Counted from the first letter of the stretch, positions 44,540-55,017 are shown. The stretch: DNA of 64,000 nucleotides from Brachypterus glaber (GCA_958510825.1 OY294050.1:3635340-3699339); one strand, 5' to 3'. Program-made: numbers and translations. The notes: generated by a model not told the origin, from the sequence alone.

Positions 44540-44945
44540 GGGGCCCGGGGGTCTCAACTTCAGCAACCTTAAAAACCCCTGTACAGGGGTTATACATATA
44601 AGAATTTTTAAATTTTTGTAAAAAAATGTATTTTTCCCCATTGCCCCCCTTGCCCCAACCCAATCTTCACCAAAACAATCCCGAGCGAGAACTTTTGTTA
44701 ACATACCTGTATGCCAAATTTCAAGTCTCTAGTTGAAATCGTTCTTAAGTTATCGTGTCCACAAGATTTTCCGGACAGAACGATCGACCGACCGATCGAC
44801 AATTTTTTTTTTTTGCTTGAAATTGATTTATATCTACATAAAACGTCATAAAACCCAAAAATAATCAAAAAAAAATGTTTGAAAATATTTTCACGAATAC
44901 AATGCTTTCCGAAATTTTAAAAATTTTCAAAATGGGAAAAGCAAT
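44540..44945 (+). repeat. Family-X repeat, longer copy
   Basis: Starts TTCAGCAACCTTAAAAACCC (as at 800), then shares the 43.43-43.6 kb core, and continues to TTTCACGAATACAATGC and AAAATTTTCAAAATGGG. It links the tandem units at 780-1200 with the CAGAACGATCGAC core as one family. Confidence 0.75.
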
Positions 44946-45421
44946 TATACAAAAATGTTCGAGACTTGTGTCGGGCCCTCCGCGAAAAAAAAATACGAAT
45001 ATCCACTGCTTGTTTGCTTTGACTTTTCTTGGAAACTTGACTATTCTTTAAAACTTAAATTGACGTCAGAACTACCGTGAAAGGGAAAGTAATAATTATT
45101 TTCATACCAAATATAGCCGACATTGAAATTAAAACAGAAAACTCGAATCTTTCTTAATCACTGCCGCATTTGTTAAGCTTCTATTGTTCTAAAATGACGA
45201 GGGAGGTTTTCAAGTATATTTGGCCTCGGTTTAAAGGTCGGGAAAATTATTTGAAAGTACTTTTCTAGCGATTCAACTGTTTAACTTTTGAAGTGAATGT
45301 TTAAATTAATCGATATAGAATTTTCCCTATTAAAACCGATGTAACATCTTAGATTTTTACGTTAACAAAAAACTGCTAATAATAAAAAAATACTTTCCAC
45401 CATAGTTCATAAAAAAAAATA
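44946..45421. other. Spacer, nothing recognised
   Basis: No gene or repeat is identified. Confidence 0.4.
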
Positions 45422-45572
45422 AAAAAATAGTTATTTATATACCAAGGGACTAAACTGGCTGTTTTAGTCCCGCTACATAAGAGTTACCTGAGCGAGCGTA
45501 GCTAGCGAGGGAAACAGAAATGCAAGGGACTAAACAGGCCAAGTTAGGTATATACACTATTTTTTGCAGGAC
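45422..45572. mobile_element. Imperfect palindromic element
   Basis: AAAAAATAGTTATTTATATACC and the inverse of AAAAAATAGTGTATATACC bracket two GGGACTAAAC words and a GCGAGCGTAGCTAGCGAGG centre. AGTTTAGTCCCG recurs at 45963, so more of the family may lie to the right. Confidence 0.45.
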
Positions 45573-46179
45573 CAAACATAATTTAGGTAGGTAGATAAAA
45601 TTAAAATTAAAAACCACCCGTCTAAAATCGGTTGTTTTATTTTCGTAATTTAATCAAGATGCCTGTAAATTGCGAAAAGTCAGTTTCATGGCTATCGCGA
45701 TTTCAATTGTTTTTTAATATGGTTGACACAAACGTCAAAAAAATGGACGAAGATGATAAATTTTAAGTTATGTATAAATTATTATAACAATGTTATTTTT
45801 AAAGGTTTTCTTTGTTAAAATCAAATAAATTGGTTTGAGTCGCTAATTTATTACAAAACACCACCAAACCTAATTTTTGAACCAGCAAAGCACATAGTAA
45901 GTATAATATTTTAATATTATCATGGTTGCCGTGATTTTTATTCCCTAGGGAGAAAAACGGCAAGTTTAGTCCCGAAAATGAAAGCGTAAAATTAGGTTTT
46001 AGTCTTGGTCGTGCAAAAAAGATTTTTTTGACAGTTCAAGTATTTTTCGAAAAATAATTAAAACATTTTACGACAGAAATTTTTGTCATGCTGCCAAAAC
46101 TAACGGAGCTATCTTGAAAAGTAATAGTTTTTACCCCACTTTAACCGTCTCACCCCGCCCCGATTTTTACCAAGAACCA
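45573..46179. other. Spacer, nothing firmly recognised
   Basis: 46120-46180 contains TACCCCACTTTAACC and CCCCGATTTTTACCAAGAAC, words of the X family. Confidence 0.4.
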
Positions 46180-46400
46180 TCCCATTAAAAAACAAGCCGT
46201 GAAGATATGTAATGATATGCATTCCATTATATATTATTCACAGTAAATGTATTTGCAATGCATTTTCGCAAATACTTGCTTATTTTTTCATGAAACAAAT
46301 TTATATCCAAGAATTTTTTGTCTAAGAAGATTTTTGAAATTTTTTGATAATACTAAACTACCGTACAATATTATTCTAGCGCAGGCGCTGTGAATAATAT
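46180..46400 (+). repeat. Family-Y repeat
   Basis: Contains AACAAGCCGTGAAGATATG, CTTGCTTATTTTTTCATG, CCAAGAATTTTTTGTCTAAG and GCGCAGGCGCTGTGAA as in 12630-12960, but lacks the tetranucleotide tract. Confidence 0.75.
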
Positions 46401-47195
46401 AATAAATAAATAAATCACATCCGAGAACTTTCGATAAAGAATTTATGAACCAAAATTTTCGAGTTATCGTGGCCACAAATTGTTGCTTTGGGAAATTATG
46501 TTAAAATTTCCACTCAAGGAAAATCTTTCTAGACATTCTATTTTCAGTCCTTTGAAGGAAAAATCCACGTGAATCTGTCACGCTTTTCAAGAATTTATTA
46601 CTTTCGACAAAATTGCATTTTTTAAATTGATTGTGTCGATCTTGACAATCTTAAAAGGATACTGGGATTTTATAAAGGATTCAGAAAAAGTTCAATGTCA
46701 AGTTTACAAGATCTGATACAAAGGAAATGGGTATTTTTGGTACAAGGTGATACAGAATTTAATAATATGTTTTCCAATATATGTTGGATATAACAAGACG
46801 ATATTTTAAGAAACAAGGCTAAAAGTATTAAGCTTTCTATAACTTTTAAACGCTTTAATACAAATACCTACTACTTTATAGGTAGTTGTTGTGCCTAAAT
46901 TACGTAAATTTTTTAGGGCAGAGTCTTGTTAAATTCTACGTAAGATTTTCCTTTGTTTAAAATTAAGTTTTAACATAGTTTTTTTAAGTTTTATTTTTAT
47001 TTAATATACTACGAACAAGAATTTAGTTACTTTTTAACCTCTTGAGGGGCAATTTTTTTGTTTAAATTAATTAAGTAGCTAAAATTTATAGTAAAAAGTC
47101 CAAACCAAGGCAAAGAAGACTTTTTTTATAACCGAGCTTATTAAATCCAGCGTAACGTAGTATTTTACTGTATAATACTTGTATATAAGTCAACG
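46401..47195. other. AT-rich stretch, nothing recognised
   Basis: No gene or repeat is identified. Confidence 0.4.
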
Positions 47196-47433
47196 AACTA
47201 ATAACTCTTCTCTCTAGAATACGCATACCGTTAATATAAAGTATTGCCAACATCTCGGTTTGTTTGTAAATAAATAGTAAGTATATTCAGGCCTGAACAA
47301 TAACAGTTACCAGTAACTGTTATTGTTGTCTCTGTTAGAACAAAGCTGTGCGAGTAAGACAGACAAATGTATATGTTGGCTACGTATTTGTCAGTTTTTA
47401 CAAATGAAATGCCTATTCTAGAGAGAAGAGTTT
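47196..47433. mobile_element. Family-D element, copy 2
   Basis: Same ends and interior as 4606-4849 (TTCTCTCTAGAATACGCATA; ATGCCTATTCTAGAGAGAAG). The final bases of the right terminus are damaged (GAGTTTGTTAAT). Confidence 0.85.
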
Positions 47434-47465
47434 GTTAATACAAGTACCCTTTTCCAAAAGTAACT

Positions 47466-47761
47466 TTAACCCTTACCATCCAGGGTGTCACAATTGTGAC
47501 TTTACTTCTTTATTTTTTCTTTAAGGCAATATTAACCCAAAATACGTTTATAGACTTTCTATGTATGCAAACAAATATGCAAATTTAATTAAGAATAATA
47601 CAGCTTTCTTAAAACTCTAAAGAAAAACTCGAGCAAAAACTAAAAAAAAATGGTTTATTTTTTATCCTTTTTTTCTTCTTTTTATGCATAGCAAATATGA
47701 AAAAAAAAAACAATAAATCGAAAAATTATCATTAGTTTAGTCTCGAGAGGGTAAGGGTTAA
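47466..47761. mobile_element. piggyBac-like TTAA MITE (copy 2)
   Basis: TTAA at 47466-47469 and 47758-47761 flank CCCTTACCATCCAGGGTG and, on the other strand, CCCTTACCCTCTCGAG. The first eight bases are perfect inverted repeats. Internal sequence is AT-rich with no transposase, and it is unlike copy 1 inside. Confidence 0.65.
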
Positions 47762-48095
47762 CTTATCTGTTTGTTTTTTTGACATACAAAAAAGTTAATA
47801 GCAACAAGAAATAATTCCTTTTATTTTCCTTTCCTCCTATAATTATAATTAATACAACGCATTTCAAAAAGTGTACTTTATTTTGGGATACTCTTTATAC
47901 TTAAGAAATGTAAAACGTAAATTGGTTTTTGCACAGGGTTGGTCAATTTCTTATAAATTTTCTCCCTCTAATTGTTTTTGACGTGAATTAAGGTGCGCTT
48001 GTAGAATATTTACCATTTTAGTGCTAAAAATAATAGTCCTTGGCATATTTCATTCATGCAAAGTTTTAAAGAATAACCTTTAAGGTATAGATATA
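47762..48095. other. Spacer, nothing recognised
   Basis: No gene or repeat is identified. Confidence 0.4.
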
Positions 48096-48347
48096 TCGTC
48101 GGCTTACAAGTAAAGAGCACTAAGTCCAAAAACATGGTTCTGAGATATTGACAAATTTAACTTTCATTGTTGTTTTTTAATTTTTGTAATAATTGTTTTT
48201 GGAAAAAAAACTACCGCAAATTACAATGACATGTTTGGACATAATAATGTCCCATTTGCAGTTAAATAAAGAAAAATTAAAGTAGTTTAATTCAACTTAA
48301 TTTGAAAAAAGACATGGACTTAGTGCCTTTTACTTGTAGGCCAACGA
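48096..48347. mobile_element. Inverted-repeat element (family H), short member
   Basis: Left end TCGTCGGCTTACAAGTAAAG then AGCACTAAGTC; right end is the inverse of TCGTTGGCCTACAAGTAAAA then GGCACTAAGTC. It runs straight into the next element at 48347 with no spacer. Confidence 0.8.
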
Positions 48348-49146
48348 CGTCGGCTTACAAGTAAAGAGCACTAAGTCAATAAAATAATATAAAAAACAAC
48401 TATTTAAAATTAAAACCCTTCTATTAATTAAACGTAATGTATAACTATAAAGTAGAAAACAAGATATTTACATACATTTTCAAAAACTAGATTTTTAAAA
48501 GAAGGGTTTGGACTTTTTGGTTGTTTAAAGAAAGTTTCCAAAATTAATAATAATAATTAATTAGTATTAATTATATGGAACTGCTTACTATGCCAGAACT
48601 AAGACAGTTTTCAGAGGCCATCGGCTGTGCCGACAAAGAAGCATCTCCTAAAGTCAATAATTATAATGAATCATTATTAATGATAAAACACTTCACGGCG
48701 CATTTCTAAGGGCTGTTTACTGAACTTGCCGCGAACTTTAGTTTTTTTTTTAATTCTTTTTATTTTTGTTCTGTATCTATTCCATTAACTTTAACATAGC
48801 AAAATTTGAATTCGTTTGTCAGTACAATAAATAACGCGATATTGTATCATATAAATCATTCAAGCAATCATATTTTTATAAATTAACCCTCTTTAGAAAG
48901 TCGCTTAGTGCAGAAACATTTGAAATAATCTACAAGTAAAACGCACTAAGTGTACTAAGTGACTTAGTGCCTATTGCCAGATAAAATTTTAATCAAAATC
49001 TAATTGGTGCGTTTTGTATAGTGGCAGTCCACCTAGAAGTTAGTTCGGTTTACCTATACATAGATCATCAAAAATTAATTACATTGCCATTAAAATCCCA
49101 TTTTTGCAAAAAAGTGACTTAGTGCCTTTTACTTGTAAGCCGACGA
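48347..49146. mobile_element. Inverted-repeat element (family H), long member
   Basis: Same terminal repeats as its neighbour (CGTCGGCTTACAAGTAAAG ... CTTTTACTTGTAAGCCGACG). Extra ACTAAGT/ACTTAGT words occur inside (48901-48970), including CACTAAGTGTACTAAGTG. The outer flanks of the pair are both TATAT-like; the junction lacks any target copy. No transposase is seen. Confidence 0.8.
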
Positions 49147-49640
49147 TATATTATAAGCAAGCAGGTTTCGCAAAAATCGAAAAATCAGGATTTTCCTTCA
49201 TTTTTTGACTCAAGAAAAATCAAAAGTGCAAATTAAAAACTGCTGCCAACAAATTAATACTTTCCACTCTAAATATTTTTTTTTCTCGGAAAACGAAATT
49301 AAAAAAAAAAAATTAAAAAAAATCATAAACTAAATATATATATATATATTTATTTTCTTTTTTCGTAAAACCAAAAAAAAAGAAATGTAAATAATATTGT
49401 CATAGAATCTATTCTATTCTAAGCCATTTTTTCGGTATTAAAGTCTCCAAAAGTTAAAAGCTACTTTTTGCATTGTCATCAGATTTAAAATTTTCTTTAA
49501 AACGTTCTGTTTGTTCGATAGCTGTTTAATTATGAAAAACGTGCTGAATATCTAGAACGTTAGCGCGTTATCATGAAACAATGTGTCTATAAAACGCTGT
49601 TTGTTCTAGAGTCACTCTATCTAGCGACGTTAGCCAAGCG
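49147..49640. other. AT-rich spacer
   Basis: An (AT)n tract at 49333-49351. Otherwise nothing recognised. Confidence 0.45.
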
Positions 49641-50165
49641 ATAATACCACAACGCACTAATCACCCTTAACAAAGCGCTCTCAGCAAAACTTCAGGCCTT
49701 CCAAAACAAGGCACTCAGAATATGCCTCGATGCCCCCTGGTTCATGAGGAACAACCAGATACACAGAGATCTCGAAATGCCCCTCCTAAAAACGGAAATC
49801 ATCCGCTACAGCACGTCTTTTATACAAGACAATTTAGATCACCCAAACCCCCTCATTTCAAACTTTCTAGATTACGATCATGAAATACACAACACTCACA
49901 AAAAGATCAAAAACGTCCTCAACCAGTAATGGTACCCACTAATACAGGACAGATGCATTCCCAGCATCAGTGAGATAGTCTCACTCCTCCCGCACATCCC
50001 TCCTCTCCCTATCACATCCCTCCCCATCCCCCTCCCACCCACTCCACAGCGCCAAATTATGACAGATGCAACTCGCATCAGTGAGCAGAGACTCACTCCC
50101 CCCCAAATTATGACAGATGCAACTCGCATCAGTGAGCATAGACTCACTGCCCCAAATTTCAATTC
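49641..50165 (+). pseudogene. Jockey-like LINE 3' end with repeated 3' UTR
   Basis: From about 49670 the frame reads NKALSAKLQAFQNKALRICL, DAPWFMRNNQIHRDLEMPLL, KTEIIRYSTSFIQ..., stopping at 49927-49929. The pattern QxxQNKxLRxxxxAPWxxRNxxxHxDLxxPxxxxEI is the C-terminal tail of Jockey-clade reverse transcriptases. The copy is strongly 5'-truncated. The 3' UTR holds two near-identical ~50-bp units at 50049-50150 (AAATTATGACAGATGCAACT; CGCATCAGTGAGCA) and a diverged third at 49948-49990. Base composition is much more GC-rich than the surroundings, suggesting a fairly recent arrival. Confidence 0.85.
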
Positions 50166-50570
50166 AGATTAAGTATTTTTTTAGATAAATGAGCCATAGG
50201 CTGCGCCTGTCTCTTAAAGACCCAAACAAACTATTGATGACAACGCACTATATTCAAAAAGTTGCAATTTCTGTCCTGTAAATCTACAGTGGAAGCACCG
50301 ATAACGGGCGTTACTAGTAATGCCAACAATACTGCCCTGCTAAGACAAGTTGTACCATCTACAAAAATTCACTTTTTGAGATAAGCACGCCAGTGTATTG
50401 CTTTACACTAGCCCCATGTGCCTACTAAAAAAAACGTCCTATCTAAAACCCAAATCCTAAAAATTAGCCTAAGATTTTTTTCCTACGAGGAAAATTTTTA
50501 ATGTTTTCTAAATAAAATTCTTCTAACTAGTCTTTACTAGACGAATAAGTCAGGACTGGGACTACCTTGT

Positions 50571-50602
<32 letters not shown>

Positions 50603-50849
50603 TTTTATTCATGTTTGTACAAAAAATGTTTACACATGTTGTGTAAATAAGCGAAATATAATTAGGAGGTAGTGGAAAATGCATATTTCAAATAAGTAAC
50701 AAATCACTCCTCAAGTGAACCCTTTTAGTCCTAAAGCTTCAATAATAAAACTGAAATTGACTAAATGACTAAACTATCTATATTAAAGTGTTCCCACCTT
50801 ATTTTAATGATAACATAATTTTGGACACTTTTTTTTTTCATTTGACGAC
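50166..50849. other. Spacer with (GATA)n
   Basis: A (GATA)n run at 50571-50602. GCCATAGGCTGCGCCTGTCTC at about 50191 may still be LINE-associated. Otherwise nothing recognised. Confidence 0.5.
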
Positions 50850-51110
50850 ATAGTGCGACGGAGCTTAGCCCGGCGCTAAATGGAATGACTCTAGTTTGTT
50901 CAGCGGTGACCGTAAATCAGCAGGCCTGCTAGATCCTGCACGGCAGCAGGAACACACACAAGCGAGATACAAGCGTGGCCCGCGCATGCGCGATGCGCTC
51001 CGTAGCGGTGTTGCCAAGCGGCGGAAAATGAGGAGACAAAAGAGTGTAGTGTATAGTGAGTATACAGTGGAGCTGGCGCTTAATAGCTTTAAACGTTTTA
51101 ATGAATGAAC
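50850..51110. promoter_or_regulatory. CpG-rich patch with NRF-1-type site; candidate promoter or 5' exon
   Basis: This is the most GC- and CpG-rich stretch in the window. It contains GCGCATGCGC (50982-50991), a full palindromic NRF-1/Ewg-type site, plus GCGATGCGCTCCGTAGCGG. A GTGAGT at 51056-51061 could serve as a splice donor for a non-coding 5' exon joining the exon at 52145. Overlapping frames on both strands are not recognisable proteins. It could instead be a GC-rich repeat. Confidence 0.4.
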
Positions 51111-51640
51111 TAAATAATTTTTATTATTTAAATGTAAAGAATTTTTTAACACGACTATTTCTATAGATCGGGTGGATTCAAACATCTGAAAAATTTAAAA
51201 AATAAATAAAAATTAATATCTAATGTATTTCAAAATGTTTATAATGCGGATTTTTCAATAAAAAAATAATAGATTTGGACTTTAAATTAAGAGACTATAC
51301 AAGGGACAAAAATAATAATTAATTAAAGAAGTAAATAAATTGCGTGACAAAATTATTTTAGATATAAAATAAAAATACAGAAAAATTACTTTTTCTCAAC
51401 TAGGATCTATTTTGGTAAAAAATAGAAATAGTAGTCAAAAATGGAAAAACTTTGCCCCCCCCCCGCATGGGAGCACCCCTGGGTATGATACTAGATGAAT
51501 AAATCATCTATGGATCTATAAAAAAACATTTTCACATTATAAACAACCAAGCAAATATAAAATGTTGAAGTTTGTAAAAAAATTGGAGTAGAATTGGTCA
51601 GGAAAACCGTTTCTAACCGTGTAAAGTCGATTTTCCATTC
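51111..51640. other. AT-rich stretch, nothing recognised
   Basis: No repeats or coding sequence seen. Confidence 0.4.
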
Positions 51641-51777
51641 AGGGCAACTTGCACCAACTTTTTGTCTAGGATTATCTCAACTAAACCAAGTTTAAGTTAA
51701 AAATACAGCGTTCTGATTGGTCGGTCGTCAATTTAATCCAAGTTTAAAGTTAAACCATCGTTGGTGCAAGTGGCCCT
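51641..51777. mobile_element. 137-bp palindromic MITE (AGGGCAACTTGCACC ends)
   Basis: The ends are AGGGCAACTTGCACCAAC and the inverse of AGGGCCACTTGCACCAAC. Inner pairs include CCAAGTTTAAGTTAAA and TTTAATCCAAGTTTAAAG. It lies immediately upstream of the putative phospholipase promoter. Confidence 0.85.
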
Positions 51778-52144
51778 CAAATCCGCTCAACGCTAGCCAC
51801 ACGTCAGTCCTTCGTAGCAAACAAACGTTGCGATATTTCTTCTCGCATGCTTGGCAACGTCGAAAATTGGCCTAGTGAACGAAATCTTTCTACGGCAAAG
51901 CGAATCCAAGCAACAGCCCGTCAGTGTGAAGGTTAGATACACAAGATGGTGACTAACCTTCTTAAATTGACGAAAATAACCCAATAACCTAACCTAAAAC
52001 ACTAAAAAAAACTCAAAAATCGAACAACCACGGTTTAAAACTATGTTTCTTTTTTGACATTTCGCGGGTACTATGATGTGCGGGTGCAACAGAGGCTTTT
52101 TTGTTTTTCGTTTGACAATGTGAGTGCGGAATTTTAACTCAAAA
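51778..52144 (+). promoter_or_regulatory. Probable 5' UTR/promoter of the phospholipase C-beta-like gene
   Basis: Higher GC and CpG than its surroundings, free of the repeat families seen elsewhere. It contains arthropod initiator-like TCAGT at 51804-51808 and 51921-51925, an AAGATGGTGA word (YY1/Pho-like) at 51943-51952, and an AAGGTTAG...CTAACCTT inverted pair (51929-51960). The start context is CTCAAAAATGG. Which initiator is used, and whether a 5' intron exists, cannot be told from sequence alone. Confidence 0.45.
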
Positions 52145-52255
52145 ATGGCTGGGAGATTTAGTGGACCTGAAAAGGTTGTCAATGCTGTATCTTTTAAGCC
52201 CATAGAGGTACCAGAAGCACTGATCAATGGGGAAAAATTTATTAAATGGGATGAG
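52145..52255 (+). CDS. First coding exon, phospholipase C-beta-like (Plc21C-type)
   Basis: From ATG at 52145 the 37 codons read MAGRFSGPEKVVNAVSFKPI then EVPEALINGEKFIKWDE, ending at GAG followed by GTAGGA, a good splice donor; the intron is in phase 0. As known for the family, PLC-beta proteins begin with a short lead into the N-terminal PH domain containing a (N/K)GxKFxKWD(E/D) motif. The VVN...PVPE-type lead and NGEKFIKWDE fit the insect Plc21C type from memory. The enzyme would hydrolyse phosphatidylinositol 4,5-bisphosphate downstream of Gq-coupled receptors at the plasma membrane. The next exon (the rest of the PH domain) is not in the window, so the first intron is at least 11.7 kb. 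An in-frame extension upstream has no ATG, which supports this start. Confidence 0.75.
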
Positions 52256-52904
52256 GTAGGACTTTTCATTCAATACTTTTTAATTTGTATAGATTTTTTG
52301 GGTTTTCTTTGCTTTCTCAGTTTCTGTTTTTCCACGCTCATTTCTGAAATAATATATATTTAGACAATTGTAGATGAAAATAGATACATGTTTCTAATAG
52401 ATTTAGTTGACAAATTATTCAAAATATATACACACTTCCTAAATATAAGAGAAGACAGTAAGTTTAAGGAGAGTTAAAATGACCATCCCACTATATCTTT
52501 TAACGCTAAGAGCTTTTTTCGTAAAAAAATGTCTTAAATGTATCTATGCCAAAGTGCCAAAGCTTAATCTTTGGTAGAAACCGTCAGGCACAAAGCTTTT
52601 TTTCTTAAAGGTATTTTTTGGGCGCCAAGTTTTGGTTGAAACCGTCAGGGATAAAGCTTTTTTTATTAGGGTGCCACCCTGGGGGCTGAGCCCCCCTAGA
52701 TATTTTTCTGGTTGCGGCCCTGAATTTCCATTCAATACTTAATTTTTATAGATTTTTTGGTTTCATTTTAAATACTTCCCAAATATATGAGAAGACACTA
52801 CCTATAACTTCTCAATATCAAATTAAACGAAAGATCTTAGGACAGAACAATAATAAAAATAATAATAATTCATCATTATTTCGTCCCCAAAATATTTTTA
52901 TAGA
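52256..52904 (+). other. Start of the putative large first intron
   Basis: GT donor at 52256. 52560-52725 has a two-copy repeat (GAAACCGTCAGG at 52578 and 52639, each followed by AAAGCTTTTTT) and a CTGGGGGCTGAGCCCCCC hairpin. No second exon is recognised. Confidence 0.5.
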
Positions 52905-53850
52905 AGTAATTGGGGTTTGTAGGTTTTAGGACTCAAAACGCAAGAATTTGTGTACTTTCGCCGACGTTTCGAGGGCATATGCTGTCGCTCTTCTTCAGGG
53001 CAAATGTCAGAATTAATGTTGCTTTGCAACTCATCATTATATAACATTAAAAACTTTAAATATTATTTTTCTATTTTGTGACTCTTATAAGCTCATAATC
53101 ACACGCATTTTGCGTGTTCTTATAGGCCCATAAGAGGTCTGTACTTTTTGTTCTTTTGAGTTGGCAACAGACCTGGCCTATTGCTTGACGTTTTCCGTGC
53201 ATATGTCAATGTCGCTTTAAAGTTGAATTTTCTACAAAATTTTGTGTTTAGGTTATTTTTACCATGTTAAAATTGTGGCTTGGTTAATTGCAGTAAATAA
53301 GAGAAGAGATGACTATAAAATATATCAAAATATAATTTGCTCTTAGAATTTTAAACATGGTGTAAACTGTAATGCCAATCAGAAACAAAAATCCTTAAAT
53401 AAGTCATCAATTTAAATGTAAGTTTTTTTTAATTTTAGAGCAAAATAGAAAAAATTGTATAAAGCACTCGTTTCATAACACGTTTTTAGCGCACTAGTAC
53501 TTTATAAAACTCGCCGCAAGCGGCTCGTTTTCTAAACTTGCGCGCTAAAAACTTATGTTATGAAACTAGTACTTTAATATACTATACTACAATATTTAAA
53601 TACAGACATTTTACATTTTTTACATTAAATGTAAGAAATGTCAAATGTCTGTGTTATTGTTTTTAATGTTTTTAAGGTTATATAATGATAAGTTGCAAAT
53701 CAACAACAATTCTGAGACGGTGTGTAATACACACTTAAATTTGTAAATTTTCCCTGAAGAAGAGCGGCAGCATATGCCCTCGAAACGTCGGCGAAAGCAC
53801 ACAAATTCCTGCGTTTTGAGTCCTAAAACCTACAAACCCCAATTACTTAT
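52905..53850. mobile_element. Inverted pair of hammerhead-like repeats split by an insertion
   Basis: The left arm (52905-53060) and right arm (about 53675-53850) are inverted copies starting AAGTAATTGGGGTTTGTAGG. Each carries CTGAAGA...GCATATGCCCTC...GAAACGTCGG (minus at 52998-52963, plus at 53754-53789). The arms also pair further in (GTTATATAATGAT). Between them sits a family-Z copy (53054-53580), which therefore inserted into an existing inverted dimer or was captured by it. The motif has one extra base after CUGAAGA, a bulged stem II and an ACGU self-complementary stem III, so it is hammerhead-like rather than canonical. Confidence 0.6.
53054..53580 (-). repeat. Family-Z repeat, inverse copy
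   Basis: Collinear with the inverse of 37200-37700, including CATTTTGCGTGTTCTTATAG, GGCAACAGACCTGGCC, CATGGTGTAAACTGTAATG and CTCGCCGCAAGCGGCTCG. Confidence 0.85.
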
Positions 53851-54079
53851 ATAATAATAATTATTATTATTATTATCAATTTAATAATTCAAAAATAGCT
53901 TCATTAATAAACGAGAAAATATTGTCAATACTGTATATTTAAGCCCATAAATTGAAAGATTTGCAATAATATATTTAAAATAAATGTCATATTAATTATG
54001 CACATAAAATTAATTCTAGTGGATAAATATTTCTTGTAAATAAATATTTAATAATACTTTTCTACGCTGTTATTAATAA

Positions 54080-54816
54080 CACAGGCCCGCAAAAAACAAA
54101 AGTGGTCTATGCTATGGATAAGACCATGATATTCCATGAAGCTGAAGTTTGCAACGTTTTTTTGCAACGAAAATTCAAATAGTATATTAAAGTACTAGTT
54201 TCATAACATACGTTTTTAGCGCACGAGTACATGTTTAGAAAACAAGCCGCTTACGGCGAGTTTTCTAAAGTACTAGTGCGCTAAAAACGTGTTATAGAAT
54301 AAGTGCTTTAATATACTATTTGAATTTTCGATGCAAGAAAACGTTGCAAACTTCAGCTTCATAATATTCCTATGTATTTTCGCTAGCTGAAACCGAATCT
54401 GAACTCAGTTTAGCCCCTACACGTCTGGATTTTTCTCTACAGCCGCACCGTGCTACCAAGCGGGAAAAAAGTGACCAAAATTATTTTATTGTGTATTTCA
54501 ATCTTAAATGATTAGTAAGAAAAAAAAATGTTTTTTAATTTATTAATATTTTAATAATAATAAATTCTTCAATGGAAAATATTAAATAATTTAAAAACTT
54601 TTTTTTTAAATCTTACTAATCGTTTAAAGTTGAAATACACAATAAAATAATGTTGGTGACTTTTTTCTGTTTGGTACCATAGTGCGGCTGTGGAGAAAAA
54701 TCTAGACGTGTAGGGGTTAAACTGAGTTCAGTTTCTGTTTCAGCGGGCGAAAATACATAGGAATATCATGGTCTTATCCATGGCGCAGACAACTTTTGTT
54801 TTTTTGTGTGCCTGTG
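54080..54816. mobile_element. Long-inverted-repeat element with CACAGGC ends and TAA flanks
   Basis: The right arm reads inverse as CACAGGCACACAAAAAAACA, then GTTGTCTGCGCCATGG, ATAAGACCATGATATTCC, and further to GTTTAACCCCTACACGTC and TTTTTCTCCACAGCCGC. The left arm is the same but is interrupted at 54136-54363 by another palindrome. TAA lies on both sides, as a 3-bp target duplication would. It is related to the 60283-61125 element by its ends and the AGGGGTTAAACTGA/AGGGGTCAAACTGA word. Confidence 0.8.
54136..54363. mobile_element. Nested palindromic MITE with 7-8-bp target duplication
   Basis: The ends are ATGAAGCTGAAGTTTGCAAC and its inverse; inside are TAGTATATTAAAG pairs and the GCCGCTTACGGCGAG centre also seen in family Z. 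GATATTCC before it and AATATTCC after it are the target copies (7 of 8 match). The uninterrupted site GATATTCCTATG can be read from the other arm of the host element, which proves insertion. An 8-bp duplication would fit hAT elements. Confidence 0.8.
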
Positions 54817-54906
54817 TAATTGTATTGTTTTGCCGCAATTTTGTATTCTTGTTAAATCAACAATTAAAAAAATAAATAAAAACATTAATTTAGTATTAGA
54901 AATACT

Positions 54907-54935
54907 ACACTGAAAAACAGATTCTTTGAACCAAA
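54907..54935 (+). repeat. Solo family-A end
   Basis: ACACTGAAAAACAGATTC followed by TTTGAACCAA; the rest of the element is missing. Confidence 0.6.
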
Positions 54936-55017
54936 TGAAATTACTTATGTCTTATGTCAAACTTTTACTTTGTTTTATTTTGGTGCTAAATTATAACATT
55001 TTAATAAAACGCCACAA

